Source: Istiophorus platypterus (lineage: Eukaryota > Chordata > Actinopteri > Istiophoriformes > Istiophoridae). Taken from it: a stretch of 64,000 nt of DNA. A model generated the notes under the pieces. It saw nothing but the letters and a program-made list of their open reading frames with translations. It ran no database searches and was not told where the DNA came from. The DNA is taken from the NCBI GenBank assembly GCA_016859345.1, contig CM029124.1, positions 7,276,001-7,340,000 of the forward strand, read 5' to 3'. The position numbers were made by a program, and so were the translations under genes. Shown here piece after piece: positions 13,247-23,999 of this stretch; position 1 is the first letter of the stretch, and the number at the start of each line of letters is the position of its first letter.

Positions 13247-13320
13247 TTATATATATGTATGTATGTATGTATGTATCATACATATATATATATATATATA
13301 TCTGGTATATATATACATTT
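12945..13320. repeat. compound (TATC)n / (GATA)n / (CA)n / (TA)n satellite block
   Basis: A TATC run (12945-13027) is joined to an inverted GATA run (13029-13044), so the two arms can pair. Further imperfect GATA/TATA tracts, a (CA)n run (13198-13235) and (TA)n runs follow. The whole block is simple sequence. Confidence 0.95.
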
Positions 13321-13339
13321 AGCATCAGGTGACTCATAC

Positions 13340-13600
13340 GACGGTCCTTACCATAGCCAGGAGCTCTGACGACCCAGGTGACATCAATCACTTAGATAAC
13401 TTGTCCACAGAGGTCATATACCTGGGATCCCCCGCCAGACAGCCAGAGCTGACGACGCCTCTTGGATGAGGGGCGAAACTTCTTCAAAAAATTTGCAACC
13501 AATTCCAGCTGCCCTTGATTTGACTCTTCTAGGACAACTATGATCTGGATAAATGAGAATCTCCACAGAAATGTTTGTCCTTCGGTTTTTTTCACTTCCA
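13340..13600 (+). mobile_element. dispersed teleost repeat fragment (family uncertain)
   Basis: The segment contains CTTGGATGAGGGGCGAAACT followed by a T-rich linker, then TTTGACTCTTCTAGGACAAC and GAGAATCTCCACAGA. From memory this string, normally ...GGATGAGAGGCGAAACGTCTTC, recurs many times in fish genomes as the tail of an interspersed element. No intact coding frame remains. The recognition is from memory and the family is not assigned. Confidence 0.4.
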
Positions 13601-13648
13601 TCTTATCATTTAATGAATTAAGTCAAAATTTCCACATTGAGCTCACGA

Positions 13649-13661
13649 TGACCCCTTGTGG
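13649..13661 (-). promoter_or_regulatory. CTCF-type motif, minus orientation
   Basis: The minus strand reads CCACAAGGGGTCA, 11 of 13 positions of the CTCF core CCASYAGRKGGCR. It is the second minus-oriented match in the interval. Predicted only. Confidence 0.35.
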
Positions 13662-14580
13662 TTAAAGTAAGACATTTCTTTTGACTGATGCATCAGTCAT
13701 GTTTGCACAGTGAAGCACATGAAGGCAAAGATAAAACTTAATTCCAGGCTTTTGTAATTGTCAAAATATTTTTTATAGCAGTATGTAGTTCCCGATTTTT
13801 TTGTCTTTTGCGCACAAGGAACAAAACATGGTACAGGATTTGTTCCATCATAATCTGATGACATGAAACATAGACCAAATGTTGGGTATTTATTAATATC
13901 ATGGTGCCTTGCCCAAAGGCACAGTGGAGGTTGTTCATAGAGTTCATTTAACAGCTAATTTGTTATGGTGTTAAATGAACGCAGTGAAGCTTCATTTTAT
14001 AGTAGCAGCCAGTGTATCCCAGCACCGTGGGTGCATTTAATCCGGAATAGGAAACAGTGTGATCTTGGTGTATGTTATCATCTAACCGTGTGACAGCACA
14101 ATACAAGCTAACGATGTCACTGCCTGTCACAGCCTTTGACTTTAAGTTGAGGTGTCACTGACTGATTCCAGTATTGCTATTGGTAATCTTTCTATAGTGG
14201 CAGAATATGTAAACTTCCAATCCAGCCAACAAAAAATATTTCTAATGATAAATGCTCATGAGATACATAATAAAAATCACAATAGACAACTTTTCATTCT
14301 GGTGTTTTCCTTTAATAGCGTTTCCTTGAAGAGAGAGAGACAGAATCTTGTGATTTAACTATATTTAATACAACCCTTCATTTTAAGCAGTGCTTTGTTC
14401 CTCTCCATAACACTACAGTAAGCTGCTAGCCGAGCAATCGCATGCCGAATGCTGCAAAAACAGACCATTCTTAGCATTTACATCAATGTTTTCCAAGTCT
14501 TGGTTAAGTGAGTGATTATTACAGTTCAGACAGCTTTGCAGCCTGATCACCTGATTTTTGAGGTGTGGGGGGGTGATAGA
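13662..14580. other. intergenic between opposed CTCF motifs, no gene seen
   Basis: This is the gap between the last minus-oriented and the first plus-oriented CTCF-type motif. It is largely non-repetitive, with no recognisable coding sequence. If the four motifs are bound, the topological border would fall here. Confidence 0.4.
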
Positions 14581-14594
14581 TCACTAGATGGCAG
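14581..14594 (+). promoter_or_regulatory. CTCF-type motif, plus orientation
   Basis: TCACTAGATGGCAG matches 13 of 14 positions of CCASYAGRKGGCRS. It points towards six3 and diverges from the minus motifs at 11.05 and 13.65 kb. Predicted only, but it is one of the two best matches in the window. Confidence 0.55.
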
Positions 14595-15022
14595 TGTAAC
14601 ATAATGAGATGAACCAAATACTGCACAAGTACAGACTCACGAAGATAGTGTGCATACGGTGTGCAAGAGTACGCCTCTGTGTGTGCATTGGTTCGCATAC
14701 ATGCAGTGTTTGCACTCGCACTCTGCATGCATGCATGTGACCTTCTGAATGAATGAACGCGAGGAACCGATATCTTAATCCCAGAACAAACACTATCCAG
14801 CATCTCACTCATCTCTCCTCCTTGGGGGCTTTATAGGCTACCAGTACGCTGGAGGGGATTACATCAGGGAAATCAAAAGAGTGCACATTTGCACATTGCC
14901 CACTGACATCGTCACACCAAGAACAGACACCACTGAGTTAAGCCAATTGACCATTTACATAGCTCTCAGCCTCTCCGTTTGCCCTCTCTCGATTTCCTCC
15001 AACTGCTCACATTCAATTTTGA

Positions 15023-15024
<2 letters not shown>

Positions 15025-15068
<44 letters not shown>
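15025..15068. repeat. (GT)n microsatellite
   Basis: A GT dinucleotide run of about 44 bp. Confidence 0.96.
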
Positions 15069-15072
<4 letters not shown>

Positions 15073-15739
15073 GGGTGTAAAAAAGCAGAGAGAAAAGGAG
15101 ATTCTGACAAAAAGACAAAGATTTGATGTTGGATTAAAACAGCAGTGTATTAATGACACTAAATTACTCTCTTTAATGTTCATATCACACGTTATAAAAA
15201 ACATTTGTTCTGGAAGCTTGGTTAATTCATATTCATTGTTTTATTTATGCTGTTGAAAATCTTGGCTGAAAAGGAATAATTTTAGATATTATTTTAACTT
15301 CTTCAGTCATTGTTCAAATTTTCCGTGATGTGTAAGCTCCTTGTGACGAATGTAAGTGTGGCGTATCATATATCCACTGATGTTTCCGTGTGACTGTATT
15401 AACCCTACAGGGATGAATCATCCCACTAAGTAGCTTCACAACATGCTTGAGCTGAGCTTAAAACACCCAAACTTCAATAACGATGTGAACTTGTGTGGAG
15501 TTTCTGCTGATTACGGCTGTAAGTGCTCTCTCCTCCCTCCAGCTTCATAGCCCCACATCTGGTCTCTGAGCCTCTGGACGCTCGGCCTATGTTCTTCCTT
15601 CTCCTCACCCGGCTCTTGTGGGAGCCGTGCGGCTGCTGGTGTTTGCTGAACTGGACTGAGGGAGGGGGGTGTGGGGGGCAAAGCCGGTGCATGCTTCAAT
15701 AATGCATGGGTTTTGGAGGCCACCTCGGGACGAGGGCCG

Positions 15740-16129
15740 TATTAAAGAGGCGCTTTAAAGATGCTCCACGACCGACTCGCGTACAGGAACCTATTAAAAA
15801 TAGAAAAACTGGTCAGACAAAACAGCTCGCATCGGCTGAGAGCCCCTGGAGTCCTGAGCCAGTTATTAACTAGCAAGGTACATCCTACATGAACCGCTTA
15901 AGTAGATGCTCTCATAGACAATTGATTGCGAGGGTTGGATTTGAAACAGGAATTTCATTAAACTTTCTCTCGTTTTTTTTTTCCAGGTGGTTAAACTCCA
16001 TCCAAGAGCAGCTATGACAAGTAAAACCTTTCAGTTGGACAAAGGGAGCAGAATATGTGAGGAGGGAAGTGGACAATGGAAAACATCCTGAATGAGGAGA
16101 CTATAATCGGCTTCTCATACAGTATTCAG
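15740..16129 (+). ncRNA. candidate spliced transcript between six2 and six3 (two exons, 109-bp intron)
   Basis: A strong donor AGCAAG/GTACAT at 15877/15878 and an acceptor TTTTTTTTTCCAG at 15986 define a 109-bp intron, a typical short fish intron. The downstream exon 15987-16129 (143 bp) closes with a donor ATTCAG/GTATGT. No frame carries a recognisable domain, and the best frame from the acceptor (starting VVKLHPRAAMTSK) stops inside the exon. A non-coding transcript is therefore likelier than a gene. The 5' end is arbitrary. Splice signals of this quality also occur by chance. Confidence 0.22.
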
Positions 16130-19040
16130 GTATGTTCTTTAAAGGTTGCCACAAAAGACACCACAAATGAAATTAATATTCTTCGTTGCACAGGCTTTAA
16201 AGTGTTGTATTTGAAACACACGGATCCAGTCGTTTTCCCTCAGGGTTTTTCTTTCTACCTCAGGCTCTATTTGCTAATAAGGCTGTGAATGTTGGTTGTA
16301 TCTCCATCTAACTAGTGAGCTGTAAATTGACTGTGGTGACCACAGATAATGGTCACTTATACACTCACGTGAACCTGAAATCGGGCTGAAACCGTTTTAG
16401 GACATATGAGTGGGTACAAAGTGGGGGTATGAAAAAGTTATTGCTCGTGGCGTGTAGCATGCCAGAATACCCTTCTCCTCCAACGATTTAATGGTCGATT
16501 CAGGACCGGTCGCCTTAAGCATTTTACTGTCCATTTACAGTGAAACCTTCTCTGTTGCCCGCTCTCTGTCCTCTTCCTCCCCCCCCCTGCCCCTGCACTC
16601 CACAATAGAGGAGTTAAACTATAAAAGGCCGTGCTCCAGCGGACACCATTATGCCCCCCCCTTCCTTTCCTCCCCTCCAGCTCCACCATCTCTCTCTCTC
16701 AGACCCACACACACACGCACGCCAGTCAGTCACTTGGCTCCTTGGCGGCCTCAGTCAAACTCAGGCTATCAGTTCTGAAAAATTAAGCAGGGATCAGGGG
16801 TTCCATTACACTCTCTGGCGTCTGAATCCTTGATCTAGCACTAAATGGAGAAGCTGGTTCAGTGTTCCAACATCATTTGACTTTCACGCAATGAAACTTT
16901 AATGAACGTTGCGCCCTGCACGGTGCGCATACACCATGTGTACGTGTGTGGGCAGCACGGCCTCACTGGCCAGCAGCTGTCTCCGCCCTGCGAGCCCGTA
17001 TACGCCTGTTCGTTCCTGCGATGACATTTACAAGAGCACAAGGACCATTTAACGGAGGAAGTAGGAAGCCCCAAGTCAGACGGGGGTACTGGTGCAGCCT
17101 GAGCGTTGTGATGGGACAGGTTGTAGCCAGGCGGTGCTCTCATCAGTGGGGTCTTACCACTTAAAAAACAAACAAATAAACAAACAAACAAACAACCCCC
17201 CCCCCACACACACACACACACAAACACACACTCTGCTGGAAACTCTGGTGGCCTCCATCAGCACAGACGCATTTTGAGCAACAAACAGATGTTTCAAAAC
17301 CCACCATATATGCCAGACTGAAACGTTGGGGAATGGGGGGGGGTTGTTTATAAAGTAATGCAGCAGCCATAAAAAAACGAGCTTTTAACTTTCAAGAGGA
17401 ACACTAGAAAAGTCAAACACCGCGAATTTTGGTCCTCTTCGCCTCCCTTTTCAGAAGCACTTGACATGAAAAGAGACACTTTGGAAAAGACGTGCTTTGG
17501 GTTCCGCGGGATTCCTCTAGATGGCAGTCGAGGAACGCGTTTGGCTCTCTGCTCCACGCAGCCTTCAGCGTGGCAGGCTTTGCACCTGCTTGTCCCACCG
17601 TTGCCCCTGTGGCCCCAGCCCCCCCACCCACCCCCCACCCCCACCCAGTACTGAGGACTTTCCTCTGGTCGGGGCTGTTTGTGAGCTTGGGGAGGCTGGC
17701 ATCCCGGGTGAGCCATCCTATGGCTTTGTAAATGGAGGTTAAATTGATAAAGACACCCAGGCCCCCAGTCAATCCCTGACCTTTTGTTAAGTGCATGGGC
17801 CCAAAAAGGAGGCGTGTCACCAGGCAGGCTTTACTAAGCCCAGGCTTTATAGGTGTGTCACATATAAGACCAATCACTGTCATATATGCTAAAGGACTAT
17901 GATGTAGTAAATAATTCAGGATTATGGCTGTGGTACATATGAGCCTGTAGATGCTGAGTTTCATGTCTTTCCAAAACAAACATTTAAAATACATAATTTG
18001 CTCTGGGATAAAAATCTCTAATCTGGTTTTTATTCAATCAAACAGAAACAAATAACAAATAAAGATGCTCGCAATTATATCTTTAGTTTTTCCTAAATAC
18101 ACCAAATAACCTGCTCTGGTTGAACTATGATACTATGAATATGTTATGATTTTCCCTTCAGATTTTTTTTCCCGTCAGAAACAAAAACACACCACTTTCT
18201 AACAATGCAATTTCAGTTTCACTTTTAAATTGGCCTTTCTTTAGTCTTGGTTGGAAGATGGCAAAAGGGATTTTAATGAATCCTCGTCCCCTAAAACAAC
18301 TTAATGGTTCCAGAAAAGCTGAGGAGCATATATGTGTGTGTGAGGTGTCTGGGCACATGCAGTGGGACCGGGTGTCCGTGTCCACGTTCATCCGGTGCTT
18401 TCAGTACCAGAGCGGGCAGGGGCTCCAGCTGACAGACAATAGCCTCCAGCATCAGACCAGGGAACAATCACCAATTCATGGAAGGAAAGGGGGGGGGGGG
18501 GGTAAGAGGGTGACATGTCATCAAAACGCACCAAGTCCGAGAAGAGGACCGGGTCTTTTCTCTTTTTTAAGCGGATTTCTTGCTGATGAGTAAATATTCA
18601 GTCAGGTGTTTGTGGAGACGTCTGAGATTATTTACAAAATGGGTGAGAGCAGAGATAAGACGCCATAATGCTGCGGAGTAAAAATGAAGAAAAGGCAACG
18701 GTGGCTTTTATTTGGCCTCTTTATCAGCAGTTTTTTTTAATCAGTCTGCAAAGATAGAAAATTGCAGCAGAGATACTTTATATTCATTTAACTTTTAAAT
18801 AAAGTCCCATGTGATGTTGAGGAATGGTTCATTGTTTTGATTGTAAAACCTTGTCAGTTAAAAGCTAGTAAAGTTGGACAATAATCGTCTTTATTAAAAA
18901 AAAAAAAAACAAAACAAAACAACTGAAAAAAGGGTTGCAGCGAATAAACCCATAATATGGGGGATTTCACTTTAATCATTCAGTGTAGCTTAATGCTCAA
19001 GATAAACTCCCTCATCCTTCCCTTTTATTTCTGGCACATG
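16130..19040. other. intergenic, no gene seen
   Basis: Mostly unique sequence between six2 and six3, with a CAAA/C/CA low-complexity patch at 17163-17225, a G run near 18489-18502 and an A run near 18897. The stretch 16440-17160 is GC-richer and non-repetitive. A 193-codon minus-strand frame at 17413-17994 has no recognisable domain and I do not call it. Confidence 0.5.
17514..17527 (+). promoter_or_regulatory. CTCF-type motif, plus orientation
   Basis: CCTCTAGATGGCAG matches 13 of 14 positions of CCASYAGRKGGCRS. It has the same orientation and the same TAGATGGCAG core as the site at 14581-14594. Confidence 0.55.

Positions 19041-19043
<3 letters not shown>

Positions 19044-19092
<49 letters not shown>
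19044..19092. repeat. (GT)n microsatellite
   Basis: A GT run of about 49 bp. It is complementary to the (CA)n run at 19300-19365 and could pair with it. Confidence 0.96.
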
Positions 19093-19099
<7 letters not shown>

Positions 19100-19115
19100 A
19101 CGTCTGCGTGTTCCC

Positions 19116-19136
19116 GACGCTGTCCTCGGTGCACAG
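19116..19136 (-). promoter_or_regulatory. candidate RE1 (REST/NRSF) site
   Basis: The plus strand carries GCTGTCCTCGGTGC. Read on the minus strand it gives ...GCACCGAGGACAGCG..., matching the 21-bp RE1 consensus at about 15 of 21 positions, with both half-sites in the correct spacing. It lies in a GC-rich unique patch between two microsatellites. Predicted only. Confidence 0.4.
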
Positions 19137-19298
19137 TACGTCGGTGCTGTACAGTGCCGTGCCATGCTAAGAAAGCCTGAGAACGGCGGCAGAAAGCACA
19201 GGTGCTGGGGCTCTGTTTAAGCTGCTCAGCCCTCTGTCCACTCGGTGTGCACAAGCCGAGAGATCACAGCCTGCACCAAGGGCCCCCCACCCCACCCC

Positions 19299-19299
<1 letters not shown>

Positions 19300-19371
<72 letters not shown>

Positions 19372-19480
19372 CACACTTCCATATGTGCCGTGCGTGCGAG
19401 GCTATACTCGCGCACGTGCGCGCGCAAGGGTGGTGGTGGTTATGGTGGTGGTGGTGTGTGTGTGTGTGTGTGTGTGTGTG
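19300..19480. repeat. (CA)n then (GGT)n/(GT)n microsatellites
   Basis: A (CA)n run of about 66 bp (19300-19365) is followed by a GC-rich alternating purine-pyrimidine patch and then GGT and GT repeats (19429-19479). Confidence 0.95.
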
Positions 19481-19770
19481 GAGGGGGCTTGTTCGCTTGA
19501 GTAAACCAGAGTTGGGTTGCTTTTCATGTTATGCTTGTTTTAAAAAGATGAGGCTTGTGCAATGGCAGTCCACACTAATGAGCATTAGACTGAAGTATTT
19601 CTTGACACCCCCCCCCCCACACACACACACACACAAACCTGACTATGGAGAATGAGCCCATCTGCCTATATACGGTAGCCTACATATAATGAAAGCTTAT
19701 ACACCGCTGATCCTGTATCATTGCCTCCTGCCTTGTGTGACCTCCAAATTACAGTTTAATAGGAGAGCAT

Positions 19771-19884
19771 GTTCAAACGCCGCCCTTTTCCAAGAGAGTG
19801 TGTGCTTGTGATAAACCGTGTGTGTGTGTTCAAACGCCGCCCTTTTCCAAGAGAGTGTGTGCTTGTGATAAACCGTGTGTGTGC
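19771..19884. repeat. 57-bp unit tandemly duplicated
   Basis: The unit starting GTTCAAACGCCGCCCTTTTC and ending in ATAAACCGTGTGTGTG occurs at 19771-19827 and again at 19828-19884, essentially without differences. It is followed by a (GT)n run, which may have primed the duplication. Confidence 0.93.
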
Positions 19885-19899
19885 GTGCGTGCGTGTGTG

Positions 19900-22800
19900 T
19901 GTGTGTGTGTGTGTGAAAGAGAGAGTCTGTGTGTGATGGGGAGATGGGGTCTGGGGGGAGGTTGAGTTGACAACAAGCAGCAGGTGCATGGAGCCTGGCA
20001 TTGGTTAAAAAACACACACAATGTACGCACGTCGACCACGGACACACAAAGAGTCAAAAATGTCACACATCTCACGACGTTTACCTGCTTGCAGTCCTGC
20101 CTGATTATCAAAGTGTAGACCTGACCCCATAATCACACATCACTAGTACCATATAGCCATATAATAATTCCAGTGGACTTTTAATGGCATTTGTTAAAAT
20201 TCTCCTATAACCTATTTAATATTACTCAAATCATGTTGAGGAAAAAAAAAACAGTAGCTATTTGTTGTAATTCCTCTGAAATGTGTTGAAGGATTTAAGG
20301 GTGATGGCGAGGTGAACGTATAATCTGTTATTAATGCAGACACGATTGTTTTGGCCTTTGCAAGGATGGCTAATTGCTGCCAGTATTACACACAATAACC
20401 CAGTGTAGGAGAACAGCAGCTCTTCCTCTAAAAAAAAAGAAAAAATACAGAATGGCAGGTCGTGGTCATATAACTTAGTATAAATTACCACTCAGTCAAG
20501 AGGAATGCGTGCAGCCCTGTGTCTCACCCATTGAAAAGAGGAGGGAGAGGGAGCAAAAAGTTTAGTCCAAAGGGCCCGGCTCATTCCTGCAGTGACAGCC
20601 GCTGCTGGTGAGGGCTATAGGGAGAGCTGGGGCTCTTTTGGGTGTTGCATGAATACGCACCAATGGGAAAAGTTGTATTCAGTTAACCGGTGAAATCCGA
20701 GAAAAAACAGGGCAGGGCAAGTATTTCTCACCGCCAGACTCCAGCCTAATAGCCAACCCCCTCCTCCCTCACCCCCCCCCCGATTCTTTCTCTCCTTTCC
20801 CTATAGTTGCATTGACTGTGCCTACATTAACTTCAAAATACAAGATGTTGTGGTTGGGAATGAAAAGGAAGGTAAACTGTGACCTCTTGGCAGATCGCGC
20901 TGACCCAAACATCCGTCAGTCCAAACAAAAATAAGTTCTGTTTTTCAGAAGAGCGATCGCTTTTGCTTTTTTCCTCCCTTAAAGACACTCTAAACCACTA
21001 TGATTTCAAATCTAGGAGCCATAAAAAAAAAAAAAAAATTAATCGTCTTTATGTTGTTGACGTCCAGCTCGGTGCTCATGCAAATCTTGTTTGACAGACG
21101 CACTTGCACGGATAAATATAAAAACAACTTCAGAGAGCGAAAGAAAAAAAAAGAAAAAACAGAAAAACATGCGAGTCTCCATTGTTGCCGCACTTGTCTC
21201 ACATTCTCGTTTACTCTCATGAAAGTATCACACACAGAGATTACTCCTCGCTAAGTTCCCTTTGTCTTGTGATCCATATTTGAGTTGACAGATCACGAAC
21301 AAGAGCTCCCCGACTGTTAATGACCCCAGCCAGCAACAGATAGACTCACACTTCCTGCACTTTTTTTTTTTATACTACTGCCACTCTGGCCTACATATGT
21401 TAACAGCGGAGGACAATCGTGTACCTGTTTACATGCGGCTCATTTACATAGTTAAACAGGCTCTAATGGGAAAATCATCGTAATATTTAATTAATATCGA
21501 CTCTTTGTGTGTCCCTGAGCATCATATGCTAGCGCGGGGGTTCCTGTAATATTTCTTTAACGTATAGTTTCCGTTTGCATTAATGGAAATCCATCATAAA
21601 TATCGTATTATTTATGTGTATAAAGTACAAGTGCAGCGGGCCAATGAAGGGGCGTAAAAGGCAAACGCAAAGATTGTACCTTTAGCTGACTTTTTTTTTC
21701 ACACATTACTTCAAAAAAACACATTGCTTTTCTTGTTTTTTTTTCTCTCAAGTAGGTGAAGTTTATATCTGCATATTTACACTGCGTTTACAGAGCCTTG
21801 GGTTTGATGAACGTAACGTTGCGCAAATGAAGCCCCCATTCATCGCTTGTTTTGTATTCATGAGTCTCTATCTGTGGCTCCATCTCACAGATATAGCCCT
21901 AATCCTCGTGTCCTCCTTTGCCGATAAAAATGCTCTTCAGTTTACGATTAATTTAATCTCAATCATAGCCGGGACTTGTCGCAGCCAATAAAACTTGTGG
22001 AGTGCGTAAATGGAGAGGCGGGGGGTTGTATGATAAGGGCCTGGTGGTGCGGCGGTGCCATGGCCCCTCGGTGCTCTTGATAGGGCCTATCTGTCTCTGG
22101 CAGGCCGATTTAAGACCCGGAATGGGTTTAAAATATGATACAGATTTACTTCATCTGCAATCGACTGGCAATGAGTGCGGCGGGAGACGGTTTGTTTCAG
22201 GCAGGGCAGGGGAGCTGAGCTCTGCCTCCGACTGCATTGTGGCCGCGGTTATTTCAGGTTCACGGGCCCATTGAGTCGTATGGCTGAAGCTTTTGACACA
22301 CTTGTTTTTGTGTTTTGATTGGTATCCGTCTGGGGCCGAGACTTATGCATGCAGATAGCTTATGCGCACATTTCAACCACTGGAGACCGGTAACATGTAT
22401 GCGGAAAAAAACTCCCAAACATCATCCCCTGTCAGACCTAAAGTATCTACAACAAAGTTTGCTGTCGATAGCTATTTCAGCTGTTGTTGTTCAACTCAGA
22501 TTCCGCGGAGGTGATTTCAGTTTACAACAAGAAAACAAATCATTCACATTTGACAAGTACTTTTGTGAACCGTGATTAATGGATAGTTTTTCACACGCCC
22601 GTGCGCATGGCCTCCTTTGTTAATAACTTGTAGCCATTAGATTAACAAATGAAAATAATCTTATTAAAAACGCCTTCTTGTGCGAATTACTTTCCTGGTA
22701 TTTATTCTAAATGTTGTACACCCCCTCCCAATCACTTTTGTTTTGCGTATTTACGCATACACTAACACCGACCGTAGTGTTTTATATTTAAGCTTTCAGA

Positions 22801-23960
22801 CTTTGCACAAAATTGCCAAACGTCCAGGAAAAATATCCAAACATCCTCCTCATCCGATGTCATTACAGTGGGCCCAAAGGAGCAGTGCTACACTTGTGAG
22901 AGACATCAGCGCTTCAGTTTCAGGTGTCCTCTGAGAATCACGGTTCGGGGACAAATCTGTCCCGATTAAAGAACTGGAGGTCTACCCTGCCTGCGCCGTC
23001 GCTTTCATACCAGTCTCCACTTTCTAAAAAAACGTCCCGCGGTCTCCCCGAGCCAAGCAACAGCGTCTGTCCTACATTCTCTTGCCAGAGACATGACTGC
23101 AACTCTCACTAGAGACTCGGCGCGTATCACGAAGTTGCCTGCAGTTAATAAAGGGCCGTGTTTACATGAGGGGAGATCCTCGGCGCTGCTTCTAGGAAAC
23201 AGAAATCTTTAGCGCAAGTGTTTCCACCAAAACTATAGTTGCTGCAACAGTGTCCTAAAGCAGATCTGCTAGTCTGCAGCGTAATTGGTTGGGGATTTAG
23301 ATAGAAAGGGACTGCAGGAGAGAAAGCCTCTTTTTTTTTTTTTGGAGGGGGAAATGGTTCTCGTCCGTGGAAGAAAAGCTCTTTTCAGCGGGCCACAATG
23401 GGAGATTGGGACAGGGGAGGAGTCCCATCGTGATTAGCCCATTTAATGGCGCGTTTACTTAATTTCTGTATTCACTAGCAACGGTAAACAAAAGGGGAAA
23501 TAGCACTCACATTTTTTAAGTGCTGCATGACGTTGACATTTGCCAGAATGTGTGCAGTATACAGAGGCAGCCATATAGGCGCGATTTTACCTACACCGCC
23601 ACGGGTGCAGGGACAAAATAAGAAGGGGGTAAAGTACAACTTCCTCTGGTAAATAAAATCTTTAACATCTCAAGAGCATTCATTTACGTTCTGTGTCACC
23701 TTAAAAGACCAAACAATTTACACCAAAACGACAAATAGTCCTTCAAACCCGAGGTAACTCTGTTCCCGGAATAAAATACAGTCTAATTTTAGGTGAGTCG
23801 AGCCCCCCCCGTCCCCCCACCCCCGACTACATAACCTATGGCATAAGCCACGACGAGCATTAATGCTTCCACAATCCAATAATGACCCAATATGAACATG
23901 TGTTTAGCCACTTATCAATGTCCTTATCCGTAATCGGATGGAGAGACAGGCAACATGCAA
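19900..23960. other. possible regulatory block downstream of six3
   Basis: A long unique-sequence stretch with little simple repeat. Patches at 20560-20740, 21400-21700, 21770-22290 and 22600-23480 are rich in homeodomain-type TAAT cores, CCAAT-like and palindromic elements (for example TTTAATTAATATCGA near 21488). They contain no recognisable coding sequence. This composition is usual for conserved non-coding elements near SIX genes. Conservation was not tested. Confidence 0.4.
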
Positions 23961-23999
23961 AGAGTTATAGCAAAACTGGACACTGTATTTGATTCAGAA

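Noticed and set aside
17413..17994. 193-codon open frame on the - strand
   Set aside because: No recognisable domain; it runs through a G/C-rich low-complexity tract and unique intergenic DNA, with no splice or promoter support.
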